A DNA stretch of 64,000 nucleotides from Paracoccus xiamenensis (GCF_011308835.1 NZ_JAAOHY010000004.1:186001-250000); one strand, 5' to 3'. Numbered from the stretch's first letter, positions 20,584 through 30,256 are shown. The notes: generated by a model not told the origin, from the letters alone. Numbers and translations are program-made.

Positions 20584-20976
20584 ATGGACAACCAAATTTC
20601 AGCCACCAAGATTGCTGCTTTCGGAATGCGCGCGCAGGCCGACCGGCTGCGGCATGTCTCCGAAAACATCGCAAATGCCGATACCCCCGGCTATCGGCGC
20701 AAGCTGGTTACCTTTGATGCGGTGATCGCCCAGGGGCGGCCGAACGGGCTGGTCGAAGCGTCGCAACCGCATCTGGACCGCTCGGCGCTGGATCGGATCC
20801 ATGATCCCGCCCATCCCATGGCCGATGCGCAGGGCTTCTATGACGGCTCGAACGTCGATCTGGTTACCGAGATGGCCGATGCGAGAGAGGCCAGCCGCAG
20901 CTACGAGGCCAACCTGCGCATGTTTGAGCAGGCCCGGCAGATGTCTTCTTCGTTGCTTGAATTGCTGCGCCGCTGA
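20584..20976 (+). CDS. flgC: Flagellar basal-body rod protein FlgC
   Basis: A 130-residue proximal rod protein. The N-terminal signature ISENIANADTPGYRRK appears here as VSENIANADTPGYRRK near residue 25. The C-terminus has the expected NVDLVTEMADAREASRSYEANL helix. It starts 3 bases after the flgB stop and is clearly co-transcribed. The length is typical of FlgC. Function in the rod is by family. Confidence 0.95.
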   Translation: MDNQISATKIAAFGMRAQADRLRHVSENIANADTPGYRRKLVTFDAVIAQGRPNGLVEASQPHLDRSALDRIHDPAHPMADAQGFYDGSNVDLVTEMADAREASRSYEANLRMFEQARQMSSSLLELLRR

Positions 20977-20987
20977 AAGGAATTTCC

Positions 20988-21275
20988 ATGATTACCCCCA
21001 CGAACGCCATTACCGCCTACCTTCGCGCGACCGAAGCAACGCCGCCCCAACCTTCGGCACAGCCGCTTGCCGGCGGGATTACTGCCGCCGCGCAAGGGTT
21101 CGAGCATGTCCTGGCGGCAGCAGACCAGACCGCCATCGGCGCGATGTCGGGCACGACCGACACCCACGCGCTTGTGCAATCCCTGACCGAGGCCGAGCTG
21201 GCGCTGGATGCGGCAGTCGCCATTCGCGACAAGGTCGTCGAGGCCTATCAGGAAATCCTGCGGATGCCGGTGTGA
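20988..21275 (+). CDS. fliE: Flagellar hook-basal body complex protein FliE
   Basis: A 95-residue protein expected to join the MS ring to the rod and be the first exported substrate. The C-terminal helix LVQSLTEAELALDAAVAIRDKVVEAYQEILRMPV matches the FliE family end (AEvAlq..v.vRdKvveAYqeimrMpv). AAAGGAATTT provides a ribosome site before the ATG at 20988. The gene order flgB-flgC-fliE is the usual one. The fliQ start follows one base after its stop. Confidence 0.92.
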   Translation: MITPTNAITAYLRATEATPPQPSAQPLAGGITAAAQGFEHVLAAADQTAIGAMSGTTDTHALVQSLTEAELALDAAVAIRDKVVEAYQEILRMPV

Positions 21276-21276
21276 C

Positions 21277-21543
21277 ATGGATGAGAACCTGATTTTCGAC
21301 CTCGTCCGTCAGGCGCTGTGGATTGCGGTGCGGATGTCCGCGCCGCTGCTGGCCGTGGCGCTGATCGCCGGGGTGGTGATCGGCCTGTTCCAGGCACTCA
21401 CCTCGGTTCAGGAGATGACGCTGACCTTCGTGCCAAAGGTCGGCCTCATGCTGGCCGTCTTCTGGGTCTCGATGAGCTTCATGACCGCCATTCTGTCGGG
21501 CTTCTTCACCGATGCAGTCATCCCACTGGTCGAAGGAGGCTGA
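21277..21543 (+). CDS. fliQ: Flagellar export apparatus protein FliQ
   Basis: An 88-residue two-helix inner-membrane protein of the type III export gate, acting with FliP and FliR. Two hydrophobic spans are at about 15-40 and 52-75. The family sequence GLFQALTSVQEMTLTFVPK lies between them, which is strongly diagnostic. The ATG at 21277 is one base after the fliE stop. FliP and FliR are not in this window, so the export gate is split over more than one locus or continues elsewhere. Confidence 0.94.
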   Translation: MDENLIFDLVRQALWIAVRMSAPLLAVALIAGVVIGLFQALTSVQEMTLTFVPKVGLMLAVFWVSMSFMTAILSGFFTDAVIPLVEGG

Positions 21544-21545
21544 GC

Positions 21546-22265
21546 ATGGACAACGCTATCTATGCCTCGCTGACGCGGCAGTCGGGTCTGATGCGTGAAA
21601 TGCGCGTCATTGCCAACAATATCGCCAATGCCAACACCAACGGCTTCCGGCGCGAAGGGGTGATTTTCTCCGAGCACCTAAGCGCGACCGGCGACGGGCG
21701 CGAGGGGCTGTCGATGGCCAATGCTCGGGGTCGCCTTCTGGATCTGGAACAGGCCGGCATGTCAATGACTGGCGGCAACTATGACCTGGCCATTGACGGC
21801 AAGGGCTTCTTCGCCGTCGAAACCCCGCAGGGCACCCGGATCACCCGCGCCGGCGCGTTTCTGGCGTCGGCAGAAGGTGAGCTGATGACCCCGGACGGCC
21901 ATCGCCTGCTGGATGAGGGGCTTGCGCCGATCCAGATACCACCCGGTGCCAGGCACGTGGCCATCGGGCCGGACGGCACCCTGTCGGCGGATGGCCAGCA
22001 GCTCGCGCGGGTGGGCGTCTTTTCCGCGCCCGACCCTGCGGCGATGCTGCGTAGTGGCGGGACCCTGTTCGAAATCGGCGATGCCGCCATGGAACCGGCA
22101 GAGGACGCGCGGATCCAGCAGGGTTTCCTGGAGGATTCGAACGTAGATCCCATTGCCGAAATCAGCCGCATGATCGAGGTCCAGCGTGCCTATGAAATGG
22201 GTCAGAACCTGCTTGATCGCGAAGACAAGCGCATCCGTGACGCCATCACTGCCCTGACCCGATAA
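21546..22265 (+). CDS. flgF: Flagellar basal-body rod protein FlgF
   Basis: A 239-residue proximal rod subunit. It has the N-terminal rod motif VIANNIANANTNGFRREG (about residues 19-36). The central FlgE/F/G-like domain includes YDLAIDGKGFFAVETPQGTRITRAG. The conserved C-terminus is VDPIAEISRMIEVQRAYE. The ATG at 21546 follows the fliQ stop by 2 bases with GAAGGAGG in front. It is paired with flgG, as expected. It is distinguished from FlgG by its shorter length and the first-position order. Confidence 0.94.
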   Translation: MDNAIYASLTRQSGLMREMRVIANNIANANTNGFRREGVIFSEHLSATGDGREGLSMANARGRLLDLEQAGMSMTGGNYDLAIDGKGFFAVETPQGTRITRAGAFLASAEGELMTPDGHRLLDEGLAPIQIPPGARHVAIGPDGTLSADGQQLARVGVFSAPDPAAMLRSGGTLFEIGDAAMEPAEDARIQQGFLEDSNVDPIAEISRMIEVQRAYEMGQNLLDREDKRIRDAITALTR

Positions 22266-22277
22266 CGGAGAATTTCC

Positions 22278-23063
22278 ATGAAAGCCCTACAGATCGCCGC
22301 CACGGGCATGAGCGCCCAGCAGACCCGGGTCGATGTCATTTCCAACAACCTCGCGAACATGTCCACGACCGGCTACAACGCGCGCCGCGCCGAATTTGCC
22401 GATCTGTATTACCAGCAGGCGGTACGGCCCGGCACGATTTCGGCGTCGGATGGCACGGTGATCCCGGCGGGGATCCAGTTGGGTCTTGGGGCACGCCCGA
22501 CAGCGGTCACGGTGAGTATCGCCCAAGGCACGCCTTCGGCCACTGGCGGCGACCTTGATCTGGCCATTGATGGCCACGGTTATATTGAGGTCACGTTGCC
22601 CTCCGGTATCTCGGGCTATACGCGGGACGGCGCATTGAAGCGGTCGCCTGATGGGCAGATCGTGACCTCGGACGGCTACCCGGTGGCGCCGGGGATCACG
22701 ATTCCCGATGAAACCCGACGTGTCACGATCAATGCCGATGGCGAGGTCTACGCCTATTTTAACGACCGTGTCGAGCCGGAGCTGCTGGGGCAGTTGACGC
22801 TGGCCGGTTTCACCAATGAAAAGGGCCTGGAGGCCATCGGCTCGAACCTGTTCCTGGAAACCAATGCCTCTGGCGCGGCCCTCGTCTCGTTGCCGGGGCA
22901 GGAAGGGATGGGCACGCTGCGGCAAGGTTATCTTGAGGAAAGCTCTGTCGATCCGGTCCGCGAAATCACCGAACTGATCAAGGCGCAGCGCGGCTATGAA
23001 CTGAACGCCAAGGTCATTACTGCCGCCGACCAGATGCTTGGCGCGACCGTGCAGGTGCGGTGA
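22278..23063 (+). CDS. flgG: Flagellar distal rod protein FlgG
   Basis: A 261-residue distal rod protein. Its N-terminus MKALQIAATGMSAQQTRVD and the motif ISNNLANMSTTGYNARRAEF are diagnostic for FlgG. The C-terminus has LEESSVDPVREITELIKAQRGYELNAKVI. Length matches the family. A clear AACGGAGAA site precedes the ATG. Its TGA overlaps the flgA ATG by one base, giving translational coupling to flgA. Confidence 0.96.
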   Translation: MKALQIAATGMSAQQTRVDVISNNLANMSTTGYNARRAEFADLYYQQAVRPGTISASDGTVIPAGIQLGLGARPTAVTVSIAQGTPSATGGDLDLAIDGHGYIEVTLPSGISGYTRDGALKRSPDGQIVTSDGYPVAPGITIPDETRRVTINADGEVYAYFNDRVEPELLGQLTLAGFTNEKGLEAIGSNLFLETNASGAALVSLPGQEGMGTLRQGYLEESSVDPVREITELIKAQRGYELNAKVITAADQMLGATVQVR

Positions 23064-23494
23064 TGCGGGGCCTGCTGATCCTCATGGCGACCTTGATGTC
23101 CGCCAATGCGCATGCCGCAGTCACCGCTGCGCGCGACCTGCCGCCCGGAACGATTATCGGTGCCGCCGATCTGGCATGGATCGAGGAAGTCCCTGGCGGC
23201 ATCGACGATCCCGCACTGGCCATCGGCATGCAGGCGCGCGTGGCGATCTATGAGGGGCGGCCCGTCGTTCCGGGTGCGCTGCGCGCGCCGGTTCTGGTGT
23301 CGCGCAACCAGATCGTGCGCGTCGCCTTTGATACCGGCTCGCTGCGCATCGAAACCGAAGGTCGCGCCCTGTCCGAAGGGGCCGCCGGCGACGTGGTGCG
23401 GGTGATGAACCTCGCCTCGCGCAACACGATTTCGGCCCTCGTCAATCCCGACGGCACCCTTGTTTCCACCTCCAGCAAGACGGAGATCAAATGA
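23063..23494 (+). CDS. flgA: Flagellar P-ring assembly chaperone FlgA
   Basis: A 143-residue periplasmic protein needed to assemble the P ring. A Sec signal peptide covers about residues 1-19 (ending ANAHA). A SAF-type domain follows with VTAARDLPPGTIIGAADLAW. The C-terminus has GAAGDVVRVMNLASRNTISALV, the FlgA signature. It is a short form, lacking the extra N-terminal domain of enterobacterial FlgA. A GTG three bases earlier is an alternative start. It overlaps flgH by 4 bases (ATGA). Confidence 0.92.
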   Translation: MRGLLILMATLMSANAHAAVTAARDLPPGTIIGAADLAWIEEVPGGIDDPALAIGMQARVAIYEGRPVVPGALRAPVLVSRNQIVRVAFDTGSLRIETEGRALSEGAAGDVVRVMNLASRNTISALVNPDGTLVSTSSKTEIK

Positions 23495-24225
23495 CGCCGC
23501 GCACCCTTCTTCTGGCAGCAGCCCTTCTGGCCGTGACGGCGGCGTGCAACCGCGCCGACCATCTTGGCAGACCGCCGACCATGTCAGAGCCGCAAAGCAC
23601 CCCCGAATTCACCGCGATGACCACGCCCGAGCTGTTCCTGCCCGAAACCCCGCAGCGCCCCGAAGCGGATGCTTCGCTTTGGGCGGGCGAGCAGAGCTCG
23701 CTGGTCCGCGATCGCCGCGCGGCGACGCGTGGGGACATCCTGACGGTGGTCATCGAAATCGACGACCGGGCCGAGATTTCGAACAGCTCGAACCGGTCGC
23801 GCTCGGCCGCGGACGAGGTCAGCATTCCCGATTTTGTCGGCCTGCCACAAAGCCTCGACAAGCGGATGACGCAAGGCGCATCGATGGCCAATGCCGTGGA
23901 TGCGGATTCGTCCTCGACCTACAAGGGGGCCGGAAAGGTCTCGCGGCGCGACAAGCTGACGCTGCGGGTCGCGGCGACGGTGATCGACCGGCTGCCGAAT
24001 GGCACGCTGCATATTCAGGGCAGTCAGGAAGTTCGCGTCAATTTCGAGATGCGCGAATTGCTGGTTTCGGGCTTCGTGCGACCCGAGGATATCGGCCGAA
24101 ACAACGAGATTTCCTATGACCGCATCGCTGGCGCGCGGATTTCCTATGGTGGTCGCGGCCAGATCATGGACGTCCAGCAGCCACGCTATGGCCAGCAGGT
24201 CGCCGACATCATCCTGCCCTATTGA
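23491..24225 (+). CDS. flgH: Flagellar L-ring lipoprotein FlgH
   Basis: A 244-residue outer-membrane L-ring subunit. The N-terminus MTPRTLLLAAALLAVTAAC is a lipoprotein signal peptide, with the lipobox Cys at residue 19. The conserved block SLVRDRRAATRGDILTVVIEI (about residues 70-90) is present. So is the late ISYGGRGQIMDVQQPRYGQQVADIILPY-type ending characteristic of FlgH. It overlaps flgA by 4 bases. The P-ring gene flgI is not in the window. Confidence 0.94.
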   Translation: MTPRTLLLAAALLAVTAACNRADHLGRPPTMSEPQSTPEFTAMTTPELFLPETPQRPEADASLWAGEQSSLVRDRRAATRGDILTVVIEIDDRAEISNSSNRSRSAADEVSIPDFVGLPQSLDKRMTQGASMANAVDADSSSTYKGAGKVSRRDKLTLRVAATVIDRLPNGTLHIQGSQEVRVNFEMRELLVSGFVRPEDIGRNNEISYDRIAGARISYGGRGQIMDVQQPRYGQQVADIILPY

Positions 24226-24234
24226 GAGGCTATC

Positions 24235-24771
24235 ATGCTGAAGAAGCTGATCCCGGTGATCGCCATTTTCATTGCGGCAGCAGCTGGCCTGTTCGGGGGC
24301 GACATGCTGCGCCCCCAGCCGAAGGCTGACGGCGCGCCCGATCCGGTTGTGCAAGACGATGGCGCGTCGGCCAACGATAGCAATGCGCCGATTGTCGAGG
24401 GTGCGAACCGCGATGCGCAGGGCTCTGCGGGTAAGGAAGCGGCGCCGACGGCCTTTTTCCGGTTTCCCTCGCAGTTCTTTGTTCCGGTCATGCATGGTGA
24501 CCGACTGGATGGGATGATGGTCCTGACGCTGACCGTCGAAATGCCCGCTGATCAGCAGGAAGCCATCTTTCAGCAGGAGTTCCGTTTGCGCGACGCCTTC
24601 CTGCGAACCTTGCTGATCCAGGCCAATACAGGGGGGTTCGACGGCAACTATACCATCGAGCCGCGGATGCGCCGCCTGCGTGACGCGCTGATGAAAACCG
24701 CCACGGACATCACCGGCGGGATTGTGAAAGACGTGCTCATTGAGGATATCGCTCGGCAGGATGCGGTTTAG
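24235..24771 (+). CDS. fliL: Flagellar basal body-associated protein FliL
   Basis: A 178-residue single-span inner-membrane protein of the FliL type, expected around the stator. A hydrophobic segment covers residues 5-22, then an acidic linker to about residue 75. The FliL-like periplasmic domain (FVPVMHGDRLDGMMVLTLTVEM) is near residue 85. The C-terminal region is more divergent than in enteric FliL, so the call depends partly on gene order. It is the last flagellar gene in the run. The 259 bases after it hold no gene I can support. Confidence 0.8.
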   Translation: MLKKLIPVIAIFIAAAAGLFGGDMLRPQPKADGAPDPVVQDDGASANDSNAPIVEGANRDAQGSAGKEAAPTAFFRFPSQFFVPVMHGDRLDGMMVLTLTVEMPADQQEAIFQQEFRLRDAFLRTLLIQANTGGFDGNYTIEPRMRRLRDALMKTATDITGGIVKDVLIEDIARQDAV

Positions 24772-25030
24772 AATTGCCTGCTCGCGGCTTCCTCTTGCCA
24801 GATTGTTTCGCAGACATGCTGCCTTGCTATGGAAATCAGGGCGCCCATAACACTTGCCCCGGGAAGGCTGCGGATTATGAACTGGGGGCGGTCGCTGGAA
24901 TGGGGCGATGGCGCCCATTGGCTTGCGCTCGTGCGAGATGGGAATAGATCGTGCAGATGGCGCAGGATGATTGCGCATTGTTTTCGGTGAGGTTTGACAA
25001 GCGCACCGATGCGGCTTGCAGGAGAGTGGT

Positions 25031-25975
25031 GTGGCTCGGGTTATGATCGGTCTGGCGCTGTACAATGGCGCGGAACACGTCGCGGCGCAGTTGGACAGCA
25101 TCGCGGCGCAGGATCACCGGGATTGGCGACTGGTGGTTTCCGATGATGGGTCTTCCGACGCCGGGCCACGGATCGTGCGGGATTTCGCCGCGCGGTTTCC
25201 AGACGGGCAGGTCACGCTGGTTCAGGGGCCGAGGGGCGGGGCCACACGGAACTTCCTGGCAATGTTGGCGATGCCCGAGGCGGATGAGTATCTTTCGCTT
25301 GCCGATCAGGACGATGTCTGGCGACCAGACAAGCTGAGCAGGGCGATCGCAGCATTGCAGGCGCGGCCAGAGGCGGGGCTGTATTCAGCCTGCACGACGA
25401 TCTGTGATGCGCAGCTCAAGCCGCTGGTGGGGTCTAAACGCTTTGCCGGGCCGTTCAATTTCCGGAATGCTCTGGTCCAGGCGGTGACGGCGGGCAATAC
25501 CTGCGTGCTGACGCCTGCGGCCATCCAGCTGGTCCGGCAGGCTGCACCGGCGGCGATGACGGTTGGCGTCGAATCGCATGACTGGTGGCTGTATCAGGCC
25601 GTGTCCGGTGCTGGCATGGGCATCATTCGTGATGATGCCGAGGTGCTGCTGTATCGGCAACATGGTGACAATCTGAAAGGCCGCAACGATACGATCCCGG
25701 CCATGAAGGCCCGTTTGGCACAGCTTTTCGCCGGCGATTATGGGGGATGGCTGCACCTTAACGTTGCGGCTCTGTCATCGGCGCCTGGGCTGCTGACACC
25801 CGAGAACGAGGAGGTGCTTGCCCGCTTTAGCGCCGCGCTGGGGCGGCCAGGGTGGTTTATGGCGCGAGAGTTCGCGCGTCTGGGGCTTCGACGGCAAACG
25901 CTGGCGGGGACGGCGGCGCTTTATGCGGCGGCGCTTGGGGGGCGCTTGCGGCGGAAGGCTGAGGGGCAGCACTGA
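25031..25975 (+). CDS. Family 2 glycosyltransferase
   Basis: A 314-residue GT-A glycosyltransferase, related to rhamnosyltransferases that use dTDP-rhamnose. The nucleotide-sugar site VSDDGSSDAG is near residue 33, and the DXD-type metal motif in LADQDDVWRPDK near residue 89. I favour the GTG at 25031 as start because GGAG lies at 25021-25024; a TTG at 25016 is the alternative. It stands alone between fliL and rpe. The dTDP-rhamnose genes 1.5 kb downstream make a polysaccharide or flagellar glycan role plausible, but that is inference. Confidence 0.85.
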   Translation: MARVMIGLALYNGAEHVAAQLDSIAAQDHRDWRLVVSDDGSSDAGPRIVRDFAARFPDGQVTLVQGPRGGATRNFLAMLAMPEADEYLSLADQDDVWRPDKLSRAIAALQARPEAGLYSACTTICDAQLKPLVGSKRFAGPFNFRNALVQAVTAGNTCVLTPAAIQLVRQAAPAAMTVGVESHDWWLYQAVSGAGMGIIRDDAEVLLYRQHGDNLKGRNDTIPAMKARLAQLFAGDYGGWLHLNVAALSSAPGLLTPENEEVLARFSAALGRPGWFMAREFARLGLRRQTLAGTAALYAAALGGRLRRKAEGQH

Positions 25976-26156
25976 TCGCGCGATGCTGGAGCGCTGAAGA
26001 TGCCAATGACAAGTGAATATCGCGCCAGGCATTGCCCACATGGCGGGAAAAGTCTTGCGCCGCGGGTCATTGACCGGCGCTAACGCAGGTTGACGCAGGC
26101 CCGCTTTAGGCCGTAACGCTCGGGCGCATTCCATCCATACGACCGCGAGGCCCGCC

Positions 26157-26855
26157 ATGAGTTTCGACCGCAGCATCAAGATCGCGCCTTCGATCCTGTC
26201 CGCCGATTTCGCCGATTTCGGCCGCGAGATCCGTGCCATCGAGGATCAGGGCGCAGACTGGGTTCATGTCGACGTGATGGACGGGCATTTCGTTCCGAAC
26301 CTGACCTTCGGCCCGCCGGCCGTGAAAGCCTTTCGCCCGCATGTGAAGACCTTCATGGATGTGCATCTGATGATCGCGCCGGTCGACCCCTATATCGAAG
26401 CCTATGCCGAGGCGGGCGCGGACATGATCACCGCCCATGTCGAGGCCGGCCCGCATATCCACCGCACGCTGCAGGCGATCCGCGGCACTGGCAAGAAGGC
26501 GGGGGTGGCGTTGAATCCGGGCACGCCGCTTGAAGCCATCGAATATGTTCTGGATCTGGCCGACATGGTGCTGATCATGTCGGTGAACCCCGGGTTCGGC
26601 GGGCAGAAATTCATCCATAGCCAGGTCGACAAGATCGCCCGGCTGCGCGGCATGATCGGCGACCGGCCGATCCATATTCAGGTCGATGGCGGGGTCGATC
26701 CGAAAACTGCGGCCCTGGTCGCCAAGGCAGGGGCCGATGTTCTGGTCGCTGGCTCGGCGGTGTTCAAGGGCGGCTCGGTCGACGCGCCGCAGGTGTATGG
26801 CGAGAATATGCGCGCCATTCGCGACGCCGCAGAATCGGCGCTGAAACACGCGTGA
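26157..26855 (+). CDS. rpe: Ribulose-phosphate 3-epimerase
   Basis: This TIM-barrel enzyme interconverts ribulose-5-phosphate and xylulose-5-phosphate in the pentose phosphate pathway or Calvin cycle. The 232-residue product has [15 protein letters not shown] at the N-terminus, [16 protein letters not shown] near residue 40, and the second Asp in [12 protein letters not shown] near residue 180. All are canonical. The GTG of the phosphatase gene gph overlaps its stop by 4 bases, so rpe-gph form an operon, as in many proteobacteria. Confidence 0.97.
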   Translation: MSFDRSIKIAPSILSADFADFGREIRAIEDQGADWVHVDVMDGHFVPNLTFGPPAVKAFRPHVKTFMDVHLMIAPVDPYIEAYAEAGADMITAHVEAGPHIHRTLQAIRGTGKKAGVALNPGTPLEAIEYVLDLADMVLIMSVNPGFGGQKFIHSQVDKIARLRGMIGDRPIHIQVDGGVDPKTAALVAKAGADVLVAGSAVFKGGSVDAPQVYGENMRAIRDAAESALKHA

Positions 26856-27496
26856 ATATCGTCTTCGATCTGGACGGGACGCTGATCGACAGCGCCCCAG
26901 ATATCCACGCCACGGCGAATATCGTGCTGGGCGACGAGGGGTTGGGGGGCTTTGACCTGCCGACCGTGCGCGGCTTTGTCGGGCGCGGTGTGCCGCATCT
27001 GGTCGACAGCCTGCTTGGCGCGCATGGAATCAAGGACTCCGCCCGCGCCGCCCGGATGGCCGACAATCTGATCGCGCGATACGAACATGCGGTGACGCTG
27101 ACGCAGCCTTATCCCGGCGTCGAGGCTGCCTTGCAGGCCCTGCAAGCGGCGGGCCACCGGCTGGCGGTCTGCACCAACAAACCGCTGGCCCCGGCGCTGG
27201 CCGTGCTGCGGCATCTGGAGCTGGCGGGGTATTTCGACGTGGTGCTGGGCGGTGACAGCGGCCTGCCGCGCAAGCCCGACCCTGCGCCTCTGTCCGAGAC
27301 CCTGCGGCGTATGCCCCCCGGTCCGGCGGCCTATGTCGGCGACAGCGAGGTTGACGCCGCCACCGCAAAGGCCGCAGCTCTGCCCTTTTTCCTGTTCACC
27401 GAGGGCTATCGCCACGCGCCTGCCGACAGCCTGCCGCACCGGGCGCTGTTTTCGGACTTCGCCGAACTGCCGGGGCTGATCCGGGCGCTCGGCTAG
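26852..27496 (+). CDS. gph: Phosphoglycolate phosphatase
   Basis: A 214-residue HAD-family phosphatase that should clear 2-phosphoglycolate. The catalytic motif [12 protein letters not shown] is at residues 6-17 and the late [18 protein letters not shown] gives motif III/IV. A helical cap lies between. The start is GTG at 26852, overlapping rpe by 4 bases. It ends in CTAG, whose four bases also form the stop of convergent rfbA. HAD specificity is hard to fix, but the rpe pairing supports gph. Confidence 0.9.
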   Translation: MNIVFDLDGTLIDSAPDIHATANIVLGDEGLGGFDLPTVRGFVGRGVPHLVDSLLGAHGIKDSARAARMADNLIARYEHAVTLTQPYPGVEAALQALQAAGHRLAVCTNKPLAPALAVLRHLELAGYFDVVLGGDSGLPRKPDPAPLSETLRRMPPGPAAYVGDSEVDAATAKAAALPFFLFTEGYRHAPADSLPHRALFSDFAELPGLIRALG

Positions 27497-28371
27497 CTCT
27501 GCTTCAGCAATCCGGCCAGATAGCGGCCATATTCGTTTTTGGCGAAAAGCGCGGCGCGCTGGGAAAGTTGATCTGCGTCGATCCAGCCTTGGTCAAAGGC
27601 GATCTCGTCGGGGCATCCCGTTTGCAGGCCTTGCCGCCGTTCCAGCGTGCGCACGAAGTTGCCTGCATCCAGCAGGCTGCCATGGGTGCCGGTGTCCAGC
27701 CAGGCGTAACCGCGGCCCATGCGTTCCACGGTCAGCTGGCCCTGATGCAGGTAGGTTTCCAGAAGCGTTGTGATTTCCAGTTCGTTGCGCTGCGAGGGGC
27801 GGATCTCGCCGGCGCGGTCCGGTGCGGTGCCATCCAGAAAATAAAGCCCGGTGACGGCATATTGCGACGGCGGGATCTCGGGCTTTTCGATGATCGCGCG
27901 GACCTGACCATTTCCGTCGAAATCGACCACGCCGTAACGCTCGGGGTCGGCCACGCGATAGCCGAAAACCGTCCCGCCCTGCGGCTTGGTGTCGGCGGCG
28001 GTCAGCAGTTCGGACAGGCCATGGCCGAAAAATATGTTGTCGCCCAGCACCATGGCCGAACCGGCACCGTTAAGGAAGTCACGCGCCAGCAGATAGGCCT
28101 GTGCCAGGCCATCGGGCGAGGGTTGCACGATATAGGTGAAATCCAGCCCCCACTGGCTGCCATCGCCCAGCAGGCGGCGGAACTGGTCCTGATCCTCAGG
28201 CGTGGTGATGATGGCGATTTCTCGGATCTGGGCCAGCATGAGCACCGTGATCGGGTAATAGATCATCGGCTTGTCGTAGATCGGCAGCAGCTGCTTGGAC
28301 AAACCCATGGTGATCGGGTAAAGCCGCGTCCCCGAGCCGCCGGCCAGAATGATGCCCTTGCGTTGGGTCAT
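27493..28371 (-). CDS. rfbA: Glucose-1-phosphate thymidylyltransferase
   Basis: This enzyme makes dTDP-glucose from glucose-1-phosphate and dTTP, the first step to dTDP-L-rhamnose. The 292-residue product has the nucleotidyltransferase signature GIILAGGSGTRLYPIT near residue 5 and SKQLLPIYDKPMIYYP near residue 24. The middle block LGDNIFFG is also present. The start at 28371 (MTQRKGI) overlaps the rfbD stop by 4 bases. It is the last gene of rfbCBDA. Confidence 0.96.
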   Translation of the reverse strand: MTQRKGIILAGGSGTRLYPITMGLSKQLLPIYDKPMIYYPITVLMLAQIREIAIITTPEDQDQFRRLLGDGSQWGLDFTYIVQPSPDGLAQAYLLARDFLNGAGSAMVLGDNIFFGHGLSELLTAADTKPQGGTVFGYRVADPERYGVVDFDGNGQVRAIIEKPEIPPSQYAVTGLYFLDGTAPDRAGEIRPSQRNELEITTLLETYLHQGQLTVERMGRGYAWLDTGTHGSLLDAGNFVRTLERRQGLQTGCPDEIAFDQGWIDADQLSQRAALFAKNEYGRYLAGLLKQS

Positions 28372-29219
28372 GCGCGAAGCTCCTTGATGACGTCTTGCAA
28401 TGCGACGCGCCAATCGGGCCGCGCGATGCCGAAATCGCGGGTGATGGCGCGGCAGTCGAGCCGTGAATTGAGTGGCCGCGTGGCGGGGGTCGGATAGTCG
28501 CGGCTGGGAATGTCCACGACCTGCGTGGCGAGGCCCGACTGGGCGAAGATCTCGCGGGCAAAAGCGGCCCAGCTGACATCGGGTTCGCCTGCAAAGTGAT
28601 AGATGCCGCCCTTCGTGCCGTCGCTGGCCATGGTGGCCGTCATGGAGAGCAGGGCAGCGGCGATATCGGCGGCAGCGGTCGGGCCGCCGATCTGGTCGGC
28701 GACGATGCTTAGCCGGTCGCGTTCCGCGCCGAGGCGAAGCATGGTTTTCACGAAATTCGATCCATGGGCGGAAAACACCCAGCTGGTGCGCAGGATCGCA
28801 TATTGGCCGCCGACGGCAGCAATGGCCGCCTCGCCGTCAAGTTTGGTCTGGCCGTAAACACCCAGCGGGCCGGTCGGCGCGTCCTCGGTTCGGGGCTGGT
28901 CGCCCGCGCCGTCGAAGACGTAATCGGTCGAGATATGGACGAAGGGGACACCCAGTTCGGCGCAGGCCGCGGCCATGGCGCCGGGGGCTGCGGCATTGAC
29001 CGCACGGGCGGCCTCGGCATCGGTTTCGGCCCTGTCGACTGCTGTATAGGCGGCGGCATTGATGACGGCGCGGGGGCTTTGCGCGCGGATCAGTGCGGCG
29101 CAGCCGGCCGGATCGGTCAGATCGACGGCATCACGGCCGGCGAAACACGCGCCCGGGGCGATCCGCGCCAGTTCCCGCGCCACCTGGCCGGTCTTGCCGA
29201 ATACCAGAAGCCCGTCCAT
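28368..29219 (-). CDS. rfbD: dTDP-4-dehydrorhamnose reductase
   Basis: This SDR-family enzyme does the final reduction to dTDP-L-rhamnose. The 283-residue product starts [16 protein letters not shown] with the NADPH-binding GxxGxxA motif. VINAAAYTAVDRAE is near residue 60, and the catalytic Tyr-Lys pair is in GVYGQTKLDGE near residue 125. Its start overlaps the rfbB stop by one base and its stop overlaps the rfbA start by 4. The tight coupling supports a single operon. Confidence 0.96.
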   Translation of the reverse strand: MDGLLVFGKTGQVARELARIAPGACFAGRDAVDLTDPAGCAALIRAQSPRAVINAAAYTAVDRAETDAEAARAVNAAAPGAMAAACAELGVPFVHISTDYVFDGAGDQPRTEDAPTGPLGVYGQTKLDGEAAIAAVGGQYAILRTSWVFSAHGSNFVKTMLRLGAERDRLSIVADQIGGPTAAADIAAALLSMTATMASDGTKGGIYHFAGEPDVSWAAFAREIFAQSGLATQVVDIPSRDYPTPATRPLNSRLDCRAITRDFGIARPDWRVALQDVIKELRA

Positions 29220-30256
29220 CAGCCGTGCCCCAGCCGCTTGCCGACACCGTCGCGCGCAAGCAAGGGGCGCCACCAATCCTCGTTGTCCAGATACCAGGCA
29301 ACGGTGCGGCGCAGCCCTTCCTCGACCGTGACCGAGGGCCGCCAGCCCAGTTCGTCGCGGATCCGTGCCGGGTCGATCGCATAGCGGCGGTCATGGCCGG
29401 GGCGGTCGGGGACGAAGGTGATCAGGTCGGCATGCGGTTCGCCTTGGGGATGCAGCGCATCCATATGCGCGCAGATGGTGAGCACCAGGTCGATATTGCG
29501 GGCCTCGTTTTCGCCGCCGATATTGTAGCTGCGTCCGGGTTCGCCATTTTGCAGGACCGTCAGCAGCGCATCGGCGTGATCCTCGACATAAAGCCAGTCG
29601 CGCACATGGCCGCCATCGCCGTAAACCGGGATCGGCTGACCCGAAAGCGCCTTCAGGATCACCACTGGCACCAGCTTCTCGGGAAAGTGGAAAGGCCCGT
29701 AATTGTTGGAACAATTTGTCATCACCACCGGCAGGCCATAGGTTTCGTGCCAGGCGCGAACAAGGTGGTCCGAGGCCGCTTTGGATGCCGAATAGGGGCT
29801 GCGCGGGTCATAGGGACTGTCTTCGGTGAACTGGCCGCCTTCGCCAAGCGAGCCGAAGACCTCATCCGTTGAGACGTGTTGAAAGCGAAAGGCGTCGGGC
29901 CTGCCTTCGTGGGTCCAATGGGCGCGGGCGGCCTCCAGTAGGTTGAAGGTGCCGGTGACGTTGGTGTCGATGAAAGCGCCCGGCCCGTCGATCGAGCGGT
30001 CGACATGGCTTTCGGCGGCAAGGTGCATCACCGCGTCGGGGCGGTGCAGGGCGAATATGCGGTCAAGCGCCGGCCGGTCACGGATGTCGGCATGTTCAAA
30101 CACATAGCCCGGCGCGTTCGAGACGCTGGCCACATTCGCCAGGTTGGCCGCATAGGTCAGCGCGTCCAGGTTGACGACTTCGTGCCCGGCGCGAATGGCT
30201 TGACGGACGACGGCAGAGCCGATGAAACCGGCCCCGCCGGTGACGAGGATCTTCAT
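29219..30256 (-). CDS. rfbB: dTDP-glucose 4,6-dehydratase
   Basis: This SDR-family enzyme converts dTDP-glucose to dTDP-4-keto-6-deoxyglucose with bound NAD. The 345-residue product has [14 protein letters not shown] at residues 7-20, [12 protein letters not shown] near residue 80, the active-site [13 protein letters not shown] near residue 130, and [12 protein letters not shown] near residue 155. All are diagnostic of RmlB. It follows rfbC after 3 bases. Confidence 0.97.
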   Translation of the reverse strand: MKILVTGGAGFIGSAVVRQAIRAGHEVVNLDALTYAANLANVASVSNAPGYVFEHADIRDRPALDRIFALHRPDAVMHLAAESHVDRSIDGPGAFIDTNVTGTFNLLEAARAHWTHEGRPDAFRFQHVSTDEVFGSLGEGGQFTEDSPYDPRSPYSASKAASDHLVRAWHETYGLPVVMTNCSNNYGPFHFPEKLVPVVILKALSGQPIPVYGDGGHVRDWLYVEDHADALLTVLQNGEPGRSYNIGGENEARNIDLVLTICAHMDALHPQGEPHADLITFVPDRPGHDRRYAIDPARIRDELGWRPSVTVEEGLRRTVAWYLDNEDWWRPLLARDGVGKRLGHG

